From: Porites lobata
Taxonomy: Eukaryota; Cnidaria; Anthozoa; Scleractinia; Poritidae
Direction of reading: 5' to 3'
Assembly: GCA_942486035.1 (NCBI GenBank)
Contig: CALNXK010000040.1
Coordinates: 615,001 to 679,000, forward strand
Length of the DNA stretch: 64,000 nucleotides
Shown: positions 1 to 12,652 of the stretch, piece after piece
Layout: each line of letters begins with the position of its first letter
Numbering within the stretch: position 1 is the first letter of the stretch
Made by a program: the position numbers and the translations under genes
The notes under the pieces: model-generated
Databases searched by the model: none
Told to the model about the DNA's origin: nothing
The model's input: only the letters and a program-made list of their open reading frames with translations

Positions 1-600
1 CGTGTATTCTTTTTCTTTTCGCTGTCCGTATTTTGTTAATAAGGCTCCTTTGTTACGTGCTGTATGTAAATTTGGTTATATAGTTTGTTATCTCGCCCCT
101 TTTTTTTTTACCAGAGTCTATCAGTGTAACAGCGTTCGTGGCAGTAGATATTTTTTCTCGGTTTCCTTAACCACCAATTCTTATTATCCTCAGCGTTTGG
201 TAAGCGCCTTCGTTTTCATCGTTTTCTTTAATTTCTTTTTGCAGTGGCCTTTAGATAGTTTTTCTGTATTGTAACTATTATTTTTTCGCTCTTTGTAGGA
301 ATTTACTTTTTTTTGGTACGTTAATAGTAAAACATTTGCTGAGACATCGTGATCGTGTTGTGTTTCCTCGAATTGGCCCTTGCCTGTTCAGTTAGTAAGT
401 AGTGTTATTACTTCGGCGGAGCGCGAAGTAAAGGATTAGCGACGGTCAGGAATATTTCAAAGTTGCATCCGGAGGTTCCGAAGTGGCTTCGGAATTAGTT
501 TGAGATATCTTCGAGTTCTTTGATTCATTCTTTCAGGGGGAAGAAATAATTATGAGGAAGAAATAATTATTACTTCTAGAAGAAATAAAGAAGAAATAAT

Positions 601-712
601 TATTATTTCTGGCTTGCCCGGGGTTTGAACCGGCTTACGTGTGACCCGTCAAATCAGATGAGACTTTAAAATTGAGGGATTAGCCAATTGCGCCACTGCG
701 ACGCAAGGTAAT
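601..712 (-). repeat. tRNA-like Pol III promoter boxes (possible SINE or decayed tRNA)
   Basis: On the minus strand, 695-683 matches an A box (TGGCGCAATTGGC) and 630-621 matches a B box (GGTTCAAACC), in tRNA order. The T-stem around the B box mispairs and no convincing anticodon stem forms, so an intact tRNA is unlikely. AT-rich ATAATTATT repeats follow at about 545-610. Confidence 0.35.
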
Positions 713-1128
713 TTGAGATGTGAAAAATAGCCAAAAGGTACGCACGAGGAACGGGAAAAGACTCGGCACGCAAGTTTGTTACTTTCCGGCTTGTTTTGCG
801 TATTGGACGTAGTGACACCGGAACGAGTTGGAGATATCGAGAGATCACTTCTAGTTCTTCCGGCTACAACAGATATTTGCGGCGGAACGCAAAGTATTAC
901 AGGATTTGCGGCGCTGAAGAATGCGGCAACTTGCATTTTGTTTCCGAAGTGAGGCCGGAAGTTGTTCGAGATATCTCGATATCTCGAGATCAGCTCGAGC
1001 TGATTAGTTTATCTAAGGAAGAAAGTTAATACTATTTTTTGGTCGCCCTTCCTTTTCTAGTTACTTATCTTTGCCCAGTTGAATCGCGGAGAAGAGATTG
1101 TAGTAGAAAAGTAAAAGGTGGTTGATTT

Positions 1129-1806
1129 GTGGCTTTAATTTTTTTGTTTAATTTGGGGGAGCAGGAAGTTTTGCTGCAGAACTCTGAACGGTCGGCGTGC
1201 GACCTTCAGTTATTTTGGGCTTATAGGAAACTGATTGAAACGAAGAACGGAAAACGAAGTTACGGTCGTTTCGTAAACGTTGTGATAGGCGTCATTATCA
1301 TTTCTCTTCTTTTAGTTTTTTGTGGAAAAGTAGGTGTTTTTATACTTGTTTTTGTACAGCGTGTTGTTGTTTTCCGTGTAATAATTTTTACTGCGATGTT
1401 GTACATGAATTATCGTCGGTGTGGAGATTGTGCATTTTCAGCAAGTTTTGTAAGGGAGTGTACTGATGTTAGCTACTTTGCTGAAGAGGGTGTGGAGTTA
1501 AATGTACTTAAGGAAAGTGTTGTTGTAGAGGAAATAAAGGAAGTGCAACTAAGATCTCGTCGTGTGCAATTTATTTATGAAAGAAATTATAATCTGATTG
1601 GGTTACAGCCACGCGGTCATACACCTAACAGACTTCCGGAGAAGAAGTTAAGACGTCTGCTACACAAAAGGAGAAAGGTGAGGGTATTTGTTTGGAACGG
1701 TATCCTGAACAATATCATTTCTTACTATTCCTGCGCATTCACAATTAATCCACAACCGCTCCCAAAGCGTCTTGTTCATTATGTAATAACATCCATGTTA
1801 GGGTAA
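1129..1806 (+). CDS. Hypothetical reading frame, 225 codons, unrecognised
   Basis: The frame opens with a GTG-like start at 1129 (no ATG choice near it) and stops at TAA, 1804-1806. A hydrophobic stretch of about 45 residues near residues 50-95 (VVIGVIIISLLLVF) could be a membrane segment. The C-terminal half is basic and contains YNLIGLQPRGHTP and a Lys/Arg-rich run (KKLRRLLHKRRKVR). I do not recognise the family. It may be an exon-like fragment of a transposon or a chance frame in AT-rich DNA. No neighbour gives a clue. Confidence 0.25.
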   Translation: MALIFLFNLGEQEVLLQNSERSACDLQLFWAYRKLIETKNGKRSYGRFVNVVIGVIIISLLLVFCGKVGVFILVFVQRVVVFRVIIFTAMLYMNYRRCGDCAFSASFVRECTDVSYFAEEGVELNVLKESVVVEEIKEVQLRSRRVQFIYERNYNLIGLQPRGHTPNRLPEKKLRRLLHKRRKVRVFVWNGILNNIISYYSCAFTINPQPLPKRLVHYVITSMLG

Positions 1807-1961
1807 AAACTTTTAAATGTAGGAAAAGAGGTTTGGGATTTACTGAAGGTTGTGACCTCTTAAACAGGGCGCGTATTGATAGCAATTCCCGCTAAATCAA
1901 TGTTTCGAGGTTTTGCTTCCTTACTAGGTAGTATAATGAAGGTACTGTTGGCCGTTCATCT

Positions 1962-2660
1962 TTATGATATTGTCTGGCAGACCGAAGTGTTTGTTTCGTT
2001 TCCTTGATCTGTTACCTTGTGTACTATTTCACTAAGATCTATTGCTTTGATACCTTTTGCTGAGAAGTTATCCAAGCCCTTTAGAGATGTGCGCACTGAC
2101 GCATAGCATACTTCTAGTACTCGGGGTTGTGTCCACGTGCTCATCGGAGCAAAAATGGTCTCGGTAAAAAACTGAAAATACTGCTGTGTAATTCGTCCTG
2201 ATATTAACATCGGTGTGACATTAGGTGTTTTAACCACCTCTCCTGTTAAAAGTTTCAGCATCGCCAAATGCCATGTCTTGCACATTATAAGGACTTGAAA
2301 TAAAGTCGAGAATGATCAACTTAAGTGAAATCTACCTTCTTACGCCTGATAATATCAGTAGGTACGATCGTACCTATTCCCATGTAATAGCCTATGGTAC
2401 CGCGTGATGTAAAATCTATAAAGGCATCACCCCAGGAATGTAACGCGTCAGTTTATCTGCAATGATGGACAAAACTTGTCTTCTCGTGCTCCCGTGGATT
2501 GCATTTAAATAGCTGTTGGCTAAGCCTTGCAAAATTTCTCTTCCGCTTGTATACTCACAGATGGTAAGTTTTCACCTAATGTGGTAAATAATGTATAACT
2601 TTGTCCTGGAGCAATTACTTCAAGAACCTCTCGAACACTTTGTAATTTGCTTTACGGCTG
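1962..2660 (-). pseudogene. Decayed coding remnant, unrecognised
   Basis: A 107-codon open segment (2285-1962) contains TGEVVKTPNVTPMLISGR and a Phe/Thr-rich stretch. Upstream, further coding-like pieces (for example GDAFIDFTSRGTIGYYMG) lie in other frames between stops, which looks like a gene broken by several frameshifts. I do not recognise the family. A MITE lies 120 bases further upstream, and another small minus-strand frame (3223-3032) follows beyond it, so the remnant may extend across it. Confidence 0.25.
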
Positions 2661-2780
2661 TACCGGCGCAAAGCTATTCGGAATAATGTTAACTCAGGGT
2701 AACCTCCTCCTCAAGCTTCACTGTCCTGTTTTACAGAACGAGGGGAGAGTGGGTAGTTGTCTGCGGAGGAGGCTAGGTTA

Positions 2781-2973
2781 AGGGCCTGTTTATATGAAGT
2801 GAGCCGGCCTAGTTAGCTCGGCTTGCCCACTTTATCGGGCTGGCTCGGCTCATGCCAAACTTTTTGCAGTGTCGATATGAGAAGGCAGGCTGAGGAGAAC
2901 CAGGTTGATAGAGCTCAGTCCAATAAAGCGGGCCGACAAGACTGTTCTGGCTCACCACATGTAAACAGGCCCT
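2781..2973. mobile_element. MITE, 193 bp, with 27-bp terminal inverted repeats
   Basis: The ends AGGGCCTGTTTATATG and its complement CATGTAAACAGGCCCT pair over about 27 bases with five mismatches. The interior has no coding capacity and repeats CGGCT-type motifs. The GGGCCTGTTT terminus resembles PIF/Harbinger MITEs, but I cannot see a clean target duplication. Confidence 0.6.
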
Positions 2974-3031
2974 GGCATGGGTCTGCTGATTTAAGGACGG
3001 CGGAGAGGGAGAGACCCCCTAGTTAAACGTA

Positions 3032-3223
3032 TTATATGACGTGATACTTTATAAACAGTCTTACTCCTTCACGTATTACAAAGGAAGAAGGATTATATTT
3101 ATCTGAACCAACTGGAATAAATTCACCAGTGGCTTTCAATACGAATTTCGACTCAGCCAAGCTACAATCCCGCTCAGCATTTTTATTGGATTCTTCACTA
3201 TGTCCAGACTTCCCTATGTGCAT
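3032..3223 (-). CDS. Small hypothetical reading frame, 63 codons
   Basis: Contains KFVLKATGEFIPVGS and ends FIKYHVI. No family recognised. It lies on the same strand as the remnant at 1962-2660, on the other side of the MITE, and could be part of the same decayed gene. Confidence 0.15.
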   Translation of the reverse strand: MHIGKSGHSEESNKNAERDCSLAESKFVLKATGEFIPVGSDKYNPSSFVIREGVRLFIKYHVI

Positions 3224-3926
3224 ACTCGCTTAGACCTTCGCCACCCAATACCCAAGCTTACGCGGTGCAGCGGACAGGTAGTCATGTCGTGGATATTTTT
3301 TGGCTTTTGAAAACGGGCACTTCTGCCTAGAATAAGTTCAATTTCTGTTTCGCAAGCACTAAATTAAAGCTGTTTTTTTATGACTCGATATATTCTTGGA
3401 GCATGATACTAGTGGTACGATTTTAATTGACGTAGTCTGACTTTGTGTCAGGCGCACTTCCGAAAGGTACACACCATCGTTCAATATAGTGAGTCAGCGT
3501 TTACATTTACTTTTAATGATTAGCTGGCCATGAAATTAGTTTTTCGCGAGGAGACTTGTAGACTGTAAAATTCAGAAGACTGGTTGTAATACGATTTTTG
3601 TACGGTACTTTCTAACAGTTTCAATATTGCGACCATCGAAAAATCCTGCAAATGAGCAAAGTTCGGGGAGGTCGTATTGAAAAACTGTGAATTATCCCAA
3701 AGAAATGAAAAGAAAACTTAGAACATATAACCTTAAATTGTAGAGAAAGCTTACTCTGAGGATTTACTTTGACTTAACAACCGCATTTTTACGCAGGTCT
3801 TTTATGTCACTCTCGAGCCATTCAGAAAAAGCAACGAAGTGTCTTCATAGGAAAGCTCTCCTCGAGTCTCTTAAAGCAAATCGTGTGTCTGCTCAAACAT
3901 TATTTAGTTGACCAAGGGGCAAACTA

Positions 3927-3932
3927 TTTATT
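3927..3932 (-). promoter_or_regulatory. Candidate polyadenylation signal AATAAA for the receptor gene
   Basis: TTTATT on the plus strand reads AATAAA on the minus strand, about 140 bases after the receptor stop codon. Position and orientation fit a short 3' UTR. AT-rich DNA makes chance hexamers common, so this is only a candidate. Confidence 0.4.
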
Positions 3933-4070
3933 CATAGTAAAAAATCATTTATAGGCTTCATCCCACTAACTTGAGAGAGTAACGAATAGAGGGAAATTTC
4001 GGTTCATCAAAGAGACCATTTTGATCCAAACAGACCCATTCGATTTTAGTTCCCCTTAAAAACGCAATAA

Positions 4071-4609
4071 TTAGACAAAACTAACCCTGTCTTGTTTACT
4101 ACGATACAATACTCTATCAGTGTAAAACGTATCAGCGAATTTTGAGCCTGTCCGATTATTATGACATTGACTCTTAAGTGGTTTGCCCATTTGCGTTCTT
4201 ACCTTCGGTGTTGAAAACGTGTAGAGCGCAGGATTAACAGATGAATTAACTGGCAGGACAAACGCAGCAAACCACACGTAAGCCGTTCCGTCGGGATCAT
4301 TGAACTTCTTAACGAGGGCAAGAACACTCAAAATTATCACAGGAATCCAGCAACAGAAGTCAGTTAAGATGATGGCGAACACTCTTCGTGCGAGGGCCGA
4401 CTCTCTGTTGAGGTTTTTATTGATTTTTGATTCTCCATGTGCCTTGAGTCTCCGCTTTGACTTAAATACCTTACACATAATGGCGATGTAGGCTGTCATG
4501 ATGAAAAGGAAAGCTGTGAGATTCAAAGCGATAAATATGGCAACTGAATACTCCCAGCCGGCCAGCCTTTCTGTGGTCAGTTGGAGAGGGAGACAAACTG
4601 ACGAACGCC
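4071..4609 (-). CDS. Receptor terminal exon: extracellular loop 2, TM5-TM7 and cytoplasmic tail
   Basis: The exon opens after an acceptor ending TTTAAG and completes a Gly codon from a phase-1 intron. The first residues give the loop-2 segment RSSVCLPL, whose Cys is the expected partner of the TM3 Cys. TM5 follows (WEYSVAIF onward). TM6 carries TDFCCWIP, the class-A CWxP toggle motif, and TM7 carries NPALY, the NPxxY variant typical of LGRs. A basic loop with KSKRRLKAH lies between TM5 and TM6. The tail is about 45 residues and ends SKQDRVSFV before TAA at 4073-4071. The resemblance to relaxin receptors is strongest around TM5 and TM6. The phase and reading frame were checked by hand across the junction. 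Confidence 0.85.
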
Positions 4610-5372
4610 CTTAAAGAAAAAAAATACGAATTACGTATTTTAGTTGGTTTTTAATATCAGATCATGTGACAGGCTAATCCCAATGATAAGGAGAGAGGAA
4701 GCGCAAAAAGAAGTAAATAGCGATGATGATGATGCTGTTGATGATGACAATGATGATGATTATGAAGATGGCGATGACAATTTCTTACCCACAAGTCACA
4801 GAGCGAAGTTTTCTGTTGCCATGACAATCTTCTGTTAAGCAGTTTGCTACGATGTGCTGAAAATTAACCGAAACTTTGCTCGACGTCACTATACTACGGT
4901 AGACTAATCAGGACGTTTTAATCTATTAGATTATAAGAACCCGACTTAAGTGGAAAATTAAATTAGTGGGGGCGAACTGTCACTTGAAAAGTGAATATAC
5001 CGTAAAATCCATATTGTCGGTCCTCGTTGTAAAAAGATGGGAGATCATATGTTGGAACGACGGCAATGATGGTACCGATGACCCAGACGGCTGCACAAAT
5101 AACGTAAGTTCCCCTTAGCGTGAATCGGCAACAGCTGAATGTAAAGACGATGCTGATCAATCGATCAGCGGTTATAACAGTCAGCATTAGTACCGAGACT
5201 TCGCTCGACAACACTGATAAAGCACCAGCAACTTTACAAAGTGTTCCTGATCGCCAAGTGAGGTCGAAGGTAAAGTAAGCACCTGGAAATAAAGAACTGT
5301 TTCAGTATTATGATAACACTCACTTGTCTTTGCACCCTATTGTATGCTTTACCCGGAAAATGTGTTCTAGGT

Positions 5373-5406
<34 letters not shown>

Positions 5407-8400
5407 AGTCATGATGTGTATTATAGTAGCTAAGGCCCGGTCAATATGTAAATTTGTTTTAGAGTCTGAAATCAATAATTATACTCGCAAAAGTTCAATT
5501 AAACTGACACCTGGTGAAAGTTAGCCTGAGTGCTTCAGACTTCGAGAAAATGACGCCCGCGAAGTTGAGAAAGCGGACACGAAAATAAAACAGGGGCAAA
5601 CTGCCACCGCTCCCCCTTTTCCCAGATCATGAGCTCATACGTTCGCGTGCCTATCACTGGCCTGGTACAGGCTGGTCGAAGGTATATGTCTTGTGCCAGG
5701 CCTGTGTACAAGCTTTAGTTTAATGTGACCTCAAAAGGTAAGATTCAGTGTGATCTCTTCAAATTTAAGACCATTTAAGGGTTGCGTACTGCTTTATTAT
5801 TTTGATTAGAAATCTCTTACCAACCAAGATCAAACTAGCCAAGCTTATCACAAATGCTGTGTTAATAAAAAAAGAACTTATACAGTGTATTGCGCCCCTA
5901 AAAAAACAACAACAACAACAACAAAAAAACAAAACAAAACATACACACAACACTTTATTCGACAGGTGGGTTCATTACCAGAAATATATACAAAAATTAA
6001 CTTTCTCTCCAAGTAATGTAACTGAAAGGAAACTTGTTACATAGAATGTGTAATACAAACAGTTAGTTGAAAAATAAATACAATGTTTATGGCTCTTTCG
6101 GTTTCAGTGGTGATCGAAAACTATACCTGCCCATATTTGGTCTTGAATGGCAACAATCATAAGGTACTCTCCCATGAGAAGGTCGGACGCCGCGAGATTC
6201 ATCAGAAGACAGTTCTGAATCGGGTGGTCGTCGTGTCTAATTAGACGCCAGGCTATTACAGCCAGGTTACCAAGCACAGCAAGAACACCAAGCAACCAAA
6301 TGATCTTTCTAGAACCTGAGTTTTCAATCATGCGATTGCAACTTGAAAATGAGTCTCGCGCCGACAATGGGTATTCGCAGTCCACGTGGTTGAGAACCGT
6401 TGTAGCATAACAGCACAAGGAGAAGCTGTCTAACTTCCTAAAATCGGAATGAATACAAAACTGTAAAATGTTCATGCAAACGTAATTACAGTCGAATATA
6501 GTCTTGCCAATATGGCAAAAACTATGATATACGAGACCAAGGTTCAAGGTCAAAACAACTCTTCCTTTATCGTTACAAAATACTCCGCAAGTTATTAATA
6601 ACAGTAACAATAATTATTATAAAAGTAAATTATACCAGGTAATTATCATAAAAATCTCCCAGAATCCTTTGACGCAACTTTTTAAAAAGCTTTATAACTT
6701 TGACAATTTTATACGTAGAAGACTGTCAAACCACAACCAGATAGCCATTTGCTCTCACAAGATTTACTAACGATTTAAAAACAAATAGCATATTTGAGGT
6801 TTAAGTTGTGTGGGGCATTTAAAAATAACCAGTTGGCGTCCTGCATTTAAAATTCAAGGGGGTAGATCGAGGACTGTATAGAGTCAACCTTTTAACACAC
6901 GGCAGAGAAAATTTGCGGGAAAGTAATGTTCTACGTGACCAAAGAGGGACATGACGTCAGTCACGTGATCAAAGCGTTTTGAATGTTTTAGTTTATTTTT
7001 AAAGTACCTTTTTTTTGTAATAATTGGCACGTTTTTGTTGTTTTTCTCAACAATTCTTTACACTGTATTGTCTCTGAGTAATTATTATTCCTTTTTCAAA
7101 GCAGAACCAAACGAAAACTGAGCCAGAAGTTTAAAAGTTGCGTAAATTGACCGATATTGTAAGTTGAAATCGAAAAGGAGACCTACTCTTGAAACTTTTG
7201 TAAAAGCCTTTTTCAACTTAACTGTTTGTTTGCCGAAATAAATGTTCAACGTTTGTTAATAAAAGAGAACTTTTAAAAACTAATAGGATGTATTTTGCGG
7301 CCATATTGTTTTTCTTCGTTCCGGAGAGAAAGGTCATGTAGCAGCTCTTCTAAGACTTCTAACCCTAAAAACCAAATGGTTAGCAACCCTAACCTAAAAA
7401 AATGGAAATAATGATGAACAATGTTGAGTTAATGTTTTCCCCGACCTATGAAAAGACACCTTACGAGCAGGGAGAGATCGTACGGTCATACAGTTCAGTC
7501 GGTAGCCGCCCGATCGATAGTTCATAAATTTCATAAACGTTCCCCGGTATGGACCAGGTCTGAAAGAGTATTAATGGTTTTATTGTAAGCTTTACGTCTA
7601 GCTTCGATCAGTTAAAGATTTAATTCTACACGGAAATTAAAAAAAAAAACGTCATCCTTGAAAACCGTCAGTCACCATAGAGAAGGAATATATACCTCTT
7701 TTAAACTCGCATTGTCAGCGTTTACCAAGGTGGTTCAGTGGATAGAGGAGTTAACTTTTAGTTCTAACTGATTCTGAGGGTTCGGTTTTTCAACCTTTTT
7801 TTTTCTTTTTTTTTTTAATATCTTTTTCACTCTCTTTTTTACCTATGTGGTGCATATAGCTAGTAACATAATGTGGCAAATTGAATGCAAAGTTTACGGG
7901 AATATAAAAAATGCGGTATGTATCATAGCGTATTGTTACGTATTGCGTCGTTTCGTAAGCGTAAGAAGAGATCGAGCTTTAGAAATTCAACAGGCCTTTT
8001 ATTCTGCCATCGAAAATATACAAAAGTATGTGACCAGCCACTTCAAGAGTGTGATGCAAGTGCACGTGATATGACGTCATACACCACATTTCCCCCTTCT
8101 TAGTAACCACTAACTGAGCAACGAGTTTTTATAAACTTGCTGAACTAAATGTTAAGGCTATGATTGATTCGAGACTGACACAGTGAATTAGATTCAAAAC
8201 TGTCAGGTGAAAAACAACATCGGGGCAGATTTCCTTACCTCGAGAAATACTGCTTAGTGAACTTATCATATAGATATTTACATTGTCTCAATTAATCTGT
8301 CCGGCGCCTTGCCTACTCTACTAGATCGGCGCGGTGGAAAGGAACTACAATCCTGGACAAAAGTCCTTGGGACAGTACTGCAATGTGCATATTTTTTTGT

Positions 8401-11400
8401 CATTTCTCGCTTCCCTCTTAAAACAGTGCATCATTTTCGAAATTTCCTTGCACTTCTCCCTGCCCTCACCCTATACAAAGTTGAAACTCGGAAAAATCCT
8501 GGATACACGCGTCCAACATTGTTTGTGGGGTGAGGGGAGGAGTTAACCTGAGATCAGGCGTTATTATTTGTTTTTGGCTTCTTTGGCTCGAGTGGGAAAA
8601 AAAATAACGCCTGATACATTTATTTAACAAGCAGTCAACCGCCCTTTAATTTACATAATCTAACGTCTGCTTGACCTGTCATGTTATTAGCCAATAAGCG
8701 TTTACCATACGGGAATCAAATTTTGGCGCGGATAATGTCTCTTTTGAAATCAATTTTAGGGAAAAGAAAATTTTTAAATACGTCCATGTTCAGATGGCGC
8801 TTCCTAAAAAAGAAATTAATGTGTTGTTTTTGTGATGAAATACTGCTAGCTGGAGCTGCCGTACCTTTATTTAACAGCTACAAATAATAAAGAATTTACT
8901 GGTTAAAGCTCGTTGACTTCGTTCTGTGCCGAAAGCAGTGAAAAAAAATTAGGCTGAAGCACCATATTTCACGAACTGAAATTTGTCGTGAAAGCGAAGA
9001 TCGCTCAGAATAATTGGCAGCTTGATTTCCGAAGGAGGAGTTACAATCAAACCAGGTCAAGATTCCATTCATGAATTGATTATTTGAAAAGTGAACCTGT
9101 TTGTCGCTTCTGTAACTTGTAGCCGGTATCCGAATTGCATTCAAATGATCGGTGAAGTTTTGACTGCAACTGTTTTAGTATGCGATGAGATGGAAAATAT
9201 TTCAGTGGATGAAACTTCTATTTAGCCATTCTTCAAATTCAAGAAAACTGAGTCGACAGAAATTTCATAACGAACTTGCGTGTGTATTCACTGCTCATCA
9301 CGCAAGCAAAAATGCAGACTGAAATCAACAACAACTAACGGATGGCGGCATTTTGGCCAATCGGAACAGCGCAAATCATCCGTATTGTTTCCTATCCAAT
9401 CAGAAAAAAGTCCAGATTCTGGATTTTTTACATGTGATCCGACAAAGAAATGTATCATGCCCTCTTCCCGTGAGAGACATAAAGGGAGAGGGCACGATCT
9501 CAGGCTAGGGAGGAGTTGGACCTGTGTGAATTGGAAAACGCCCCAGAAACGCAAAAGTGTCCCAAGACTTTTGTCCATGACTGTAGCTTCGGACAAAGAA
9601 GTACCCAGAAAAGATGGCGTCTCTACGTCGGGTGTAGGATTATTTAGCTTCTCCAAGCCCACTTGCGTTCCAGGTTTGACGGAATTCAAGATGGGCATGT
9701 TTAAGGGAATCGGAGGAGGCGAGGGGTCACCTGGACTGAAGGTGGCTTGTGGAACGGGATCTGGAGCAGCTTCCTGTGGAACTCTTTCAGAATCCCTCTC
9801 AGCGACAGCGCTGTCCATGGAATCACTTTTGATATGGTCGAGATGACGCTTCCAAACCCTTCCGTTGTTCAGCACTACTACGTATAAGACTTTGGATCAC
9901 TTTGCTTAGCAACTGAGCCTGGCCAACACTTGTGTTCCTTCCGGAGGTCTTTTACCCAGATCCTGTCACCAGGGAAGAACTCTCTAAACTTAGCGTGCCG
10001 TCGTGTTGCCTTCTGCTTCGATTGTGAATCTATGACCTTAATTTTCCCCCACACTTCGACAAAGAAGCTTCAGTCTAGTGCAAAGTTCGCGTCCAAGGAA
10101 CAGGCCAGCAGATGTCCTGCCTGTAGAGGAATGTGTTGTTGACCTGTATGCTAACAGAAAATTAGCAATTCGCTGCTGGATGGAAAGCTTCCCGCTTTTA
10201 CTCGCCTTCATTTGATATTTGAATGATTGAATCATTCTTTCGGCCAATCTGTTACTGGCTGCACGATATGGAGCTACGCGTATATGCTTAACACCATTCA
10301 TCTTTAAGAAGTGTGCAAACTCCTCGCTGCGAAATTGTGGACCATTGTCACTGACGCAATGCACCGGAAAGTTGTATTTGGAAAAAAGTTCCCGTTAGAT
10401 AGCAACGGCCGCGGTTGCCATCGGATTCTTTTTTGTTTGCATAAAGTAGATCTCTGGCCAGCGAGAATGTGCATCAACAAGGATGAAGTAATTCCCCTTT
10501 TCGTCTTCAGCGTAATCTGTATGGATGTAATGCCACGGGTTACTCGGCCATAACCAAGGAGTTAGTGGTGCTACAGCTGGTGGCTTCTTAACGTGTTGGC
10601 AGCTTTTACCATTTCTCACGGTTTTTTAATTTCTCGTCGGTTGTTTAACGGTTTTTGGTTCAGGAAGATGTCCTCTAGGACATATCAAAAGTCCCCGAAA
10701 ATCCGATTAGGGGAAGTTGACGAAAAACGGTTTTTTTTTAAAGCCCTATAAAGACTAATACTGCGCAACATGGAAACGAGGTTGTATGTGCTGCCTGTTG
10801 TGTTGCTTGAGTTTGAGGCCCCGTACAGCATGGGCTAGTGAAGGCTGAGAGAATTTATTGTGTTTTCCTCCTAATTAAGTGCATTTATGTAACGATTAAA
10901 TAAAAAACTGTTCTGTATAATATTCTTAAATCAGAAAAAAAACCGTAAAACCTGTAGAAATGTCCACGATTGTTAAGCTATCTAGGTGAGGTATTTAGCG
11001 AGGAATTATGTTTTTCGCAAGCGAATTTAGAAACTTAAAATGATAATTTCACACCGAAAGTAAGAGTAATGTCATGTTTTAGGGTAATATAATTCAAGAA
11101 AAAAAAATATTTGACTTGAGTGTTTTGTGTAGAGACTTGTATCATTCACCTAGGTGTAAAACCTATATTTCACTCATCGCTTCGCGCTTACTTTTTTCGG
11201 GAGTCACAAAGCTTAGGTTATTAGTAAATTCATCTATTTTTTCTTCAAAACTTAAAGGAAAATGTCTAGGAATCGTATCAAGTTTTATGAAACTGAGACC
11301 ATTTTCGCTAAAGCCGAAGGAAATGTTTTCACTGACTTAGGAGGTAATAAATAAGGCGCGCGCCCTGCAAATTTTGCACTTTGCCAAAAGTTCCGGTTCA

Positions 11401-12604
11401 AGTTGAAAATTACAAAGTCGATGGGAATTCCAATACAGTGAAGGAATTTCTTTTTTAAAAAAACTTCGGGTTTCCATTTTAAAAATAAAATTACCGGATT
11501 GAAGATATCCTAAGTATACCAAAAAAAGTTTTTCTTATGAGTCACCCTTCCTCAAATTACGCCGCCACTAGATATCGATACAATACAAACTTTAACTGAC
11601 ACTCCCTAAATGACAATAATAATCACTGACGTTGGAACGAGAGTAAATCCAAAAATTACAATAATTAAATGTTTCATTGAAAAAATTAAGAAAGCTAAAA
11701 AGTAAATAACTATTCACTAGAATTACAACTGGAACAGAAACTTTAAAAAAATGCAATTAATTGATATGATGAAAACTACATGTAAGACCGATAATATAGG
11801 AAAGCAGAAAATAATTCGGCTCTAAGTTTACGCCTAAAATTACGAGCAGAGTTATAGAGCTTAAGGGAATTATCTAAACTGTTCCACAGACTTACTATAC
11901 GGTAAAAGAATGTCGTTTTTCCAGATTTAGTTTCAAATAAGGGAATAATATTTAGGTTCAACATCTGATTTAGAAGTCACATTTCACATGTGCCGAATAT
12001 AATGCATTAATTATAGAAACCCTTATCCATACTGGGTAAAAAAAATTTTCTAGACTGGGAATATATACAACAAACGGAGTCAAACTCGGCACCATCACAT
12101 CCGACGTCTGAATCAACTGCCGTATTTAATTACTTTCATCGACTTAAATACGAAATTCAACGTTTGAAAGGGGCCTAACATGACATAAGTTTCAGCTTAG
12201 TGGTTTGCAGGCCGTTATTTATTTGTTTATTTCTTTTCAGTAAGAGCAATTCGTATCTCTCTTTGTGAATTCATTTTATTAATCGGCTTGTGCCTCGACT
12301 TAAGAATCAGATGTAATAGTTGATGTTACTTTCTCTTTAACATGATTTGTATGTCACTGGACATGATTTGTATATCAAAAAGAGCGATCAATTTTCATCC
12401 ATGCATTTCAATAAAAGCAAATGGAATCACTTCTCACTATAGCAGACAAGCTCGAAGCATTGTATGCGGCAACGAAAAAAGATGAAAACGCTAACCCTTT
12501 TTGATCAAATTATTTTAAGGTTTAAACTCGAAGCCTTATATAGTGTAAAATAATTATAATTACTTCTACCGGTGTCACTTGTAATAATAATAATAATAAT
12601 AATG

Positions 12605-12652
<48 letters not shown>

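Noticed and set aside
8896..9144. Minus-strand frame with SNNQFMNGIL as another LRR exon
   Set aside because: No 72-nt phase-2 unit and no matching splice sites; the Leu spacing of an LRR is absent.
9280..9846. Plus-strand 188-codon frame opposite the gypsy tail
   Set aside because: Shadow of the minus-strand gypsy Pol tail; no domain in this orientation.
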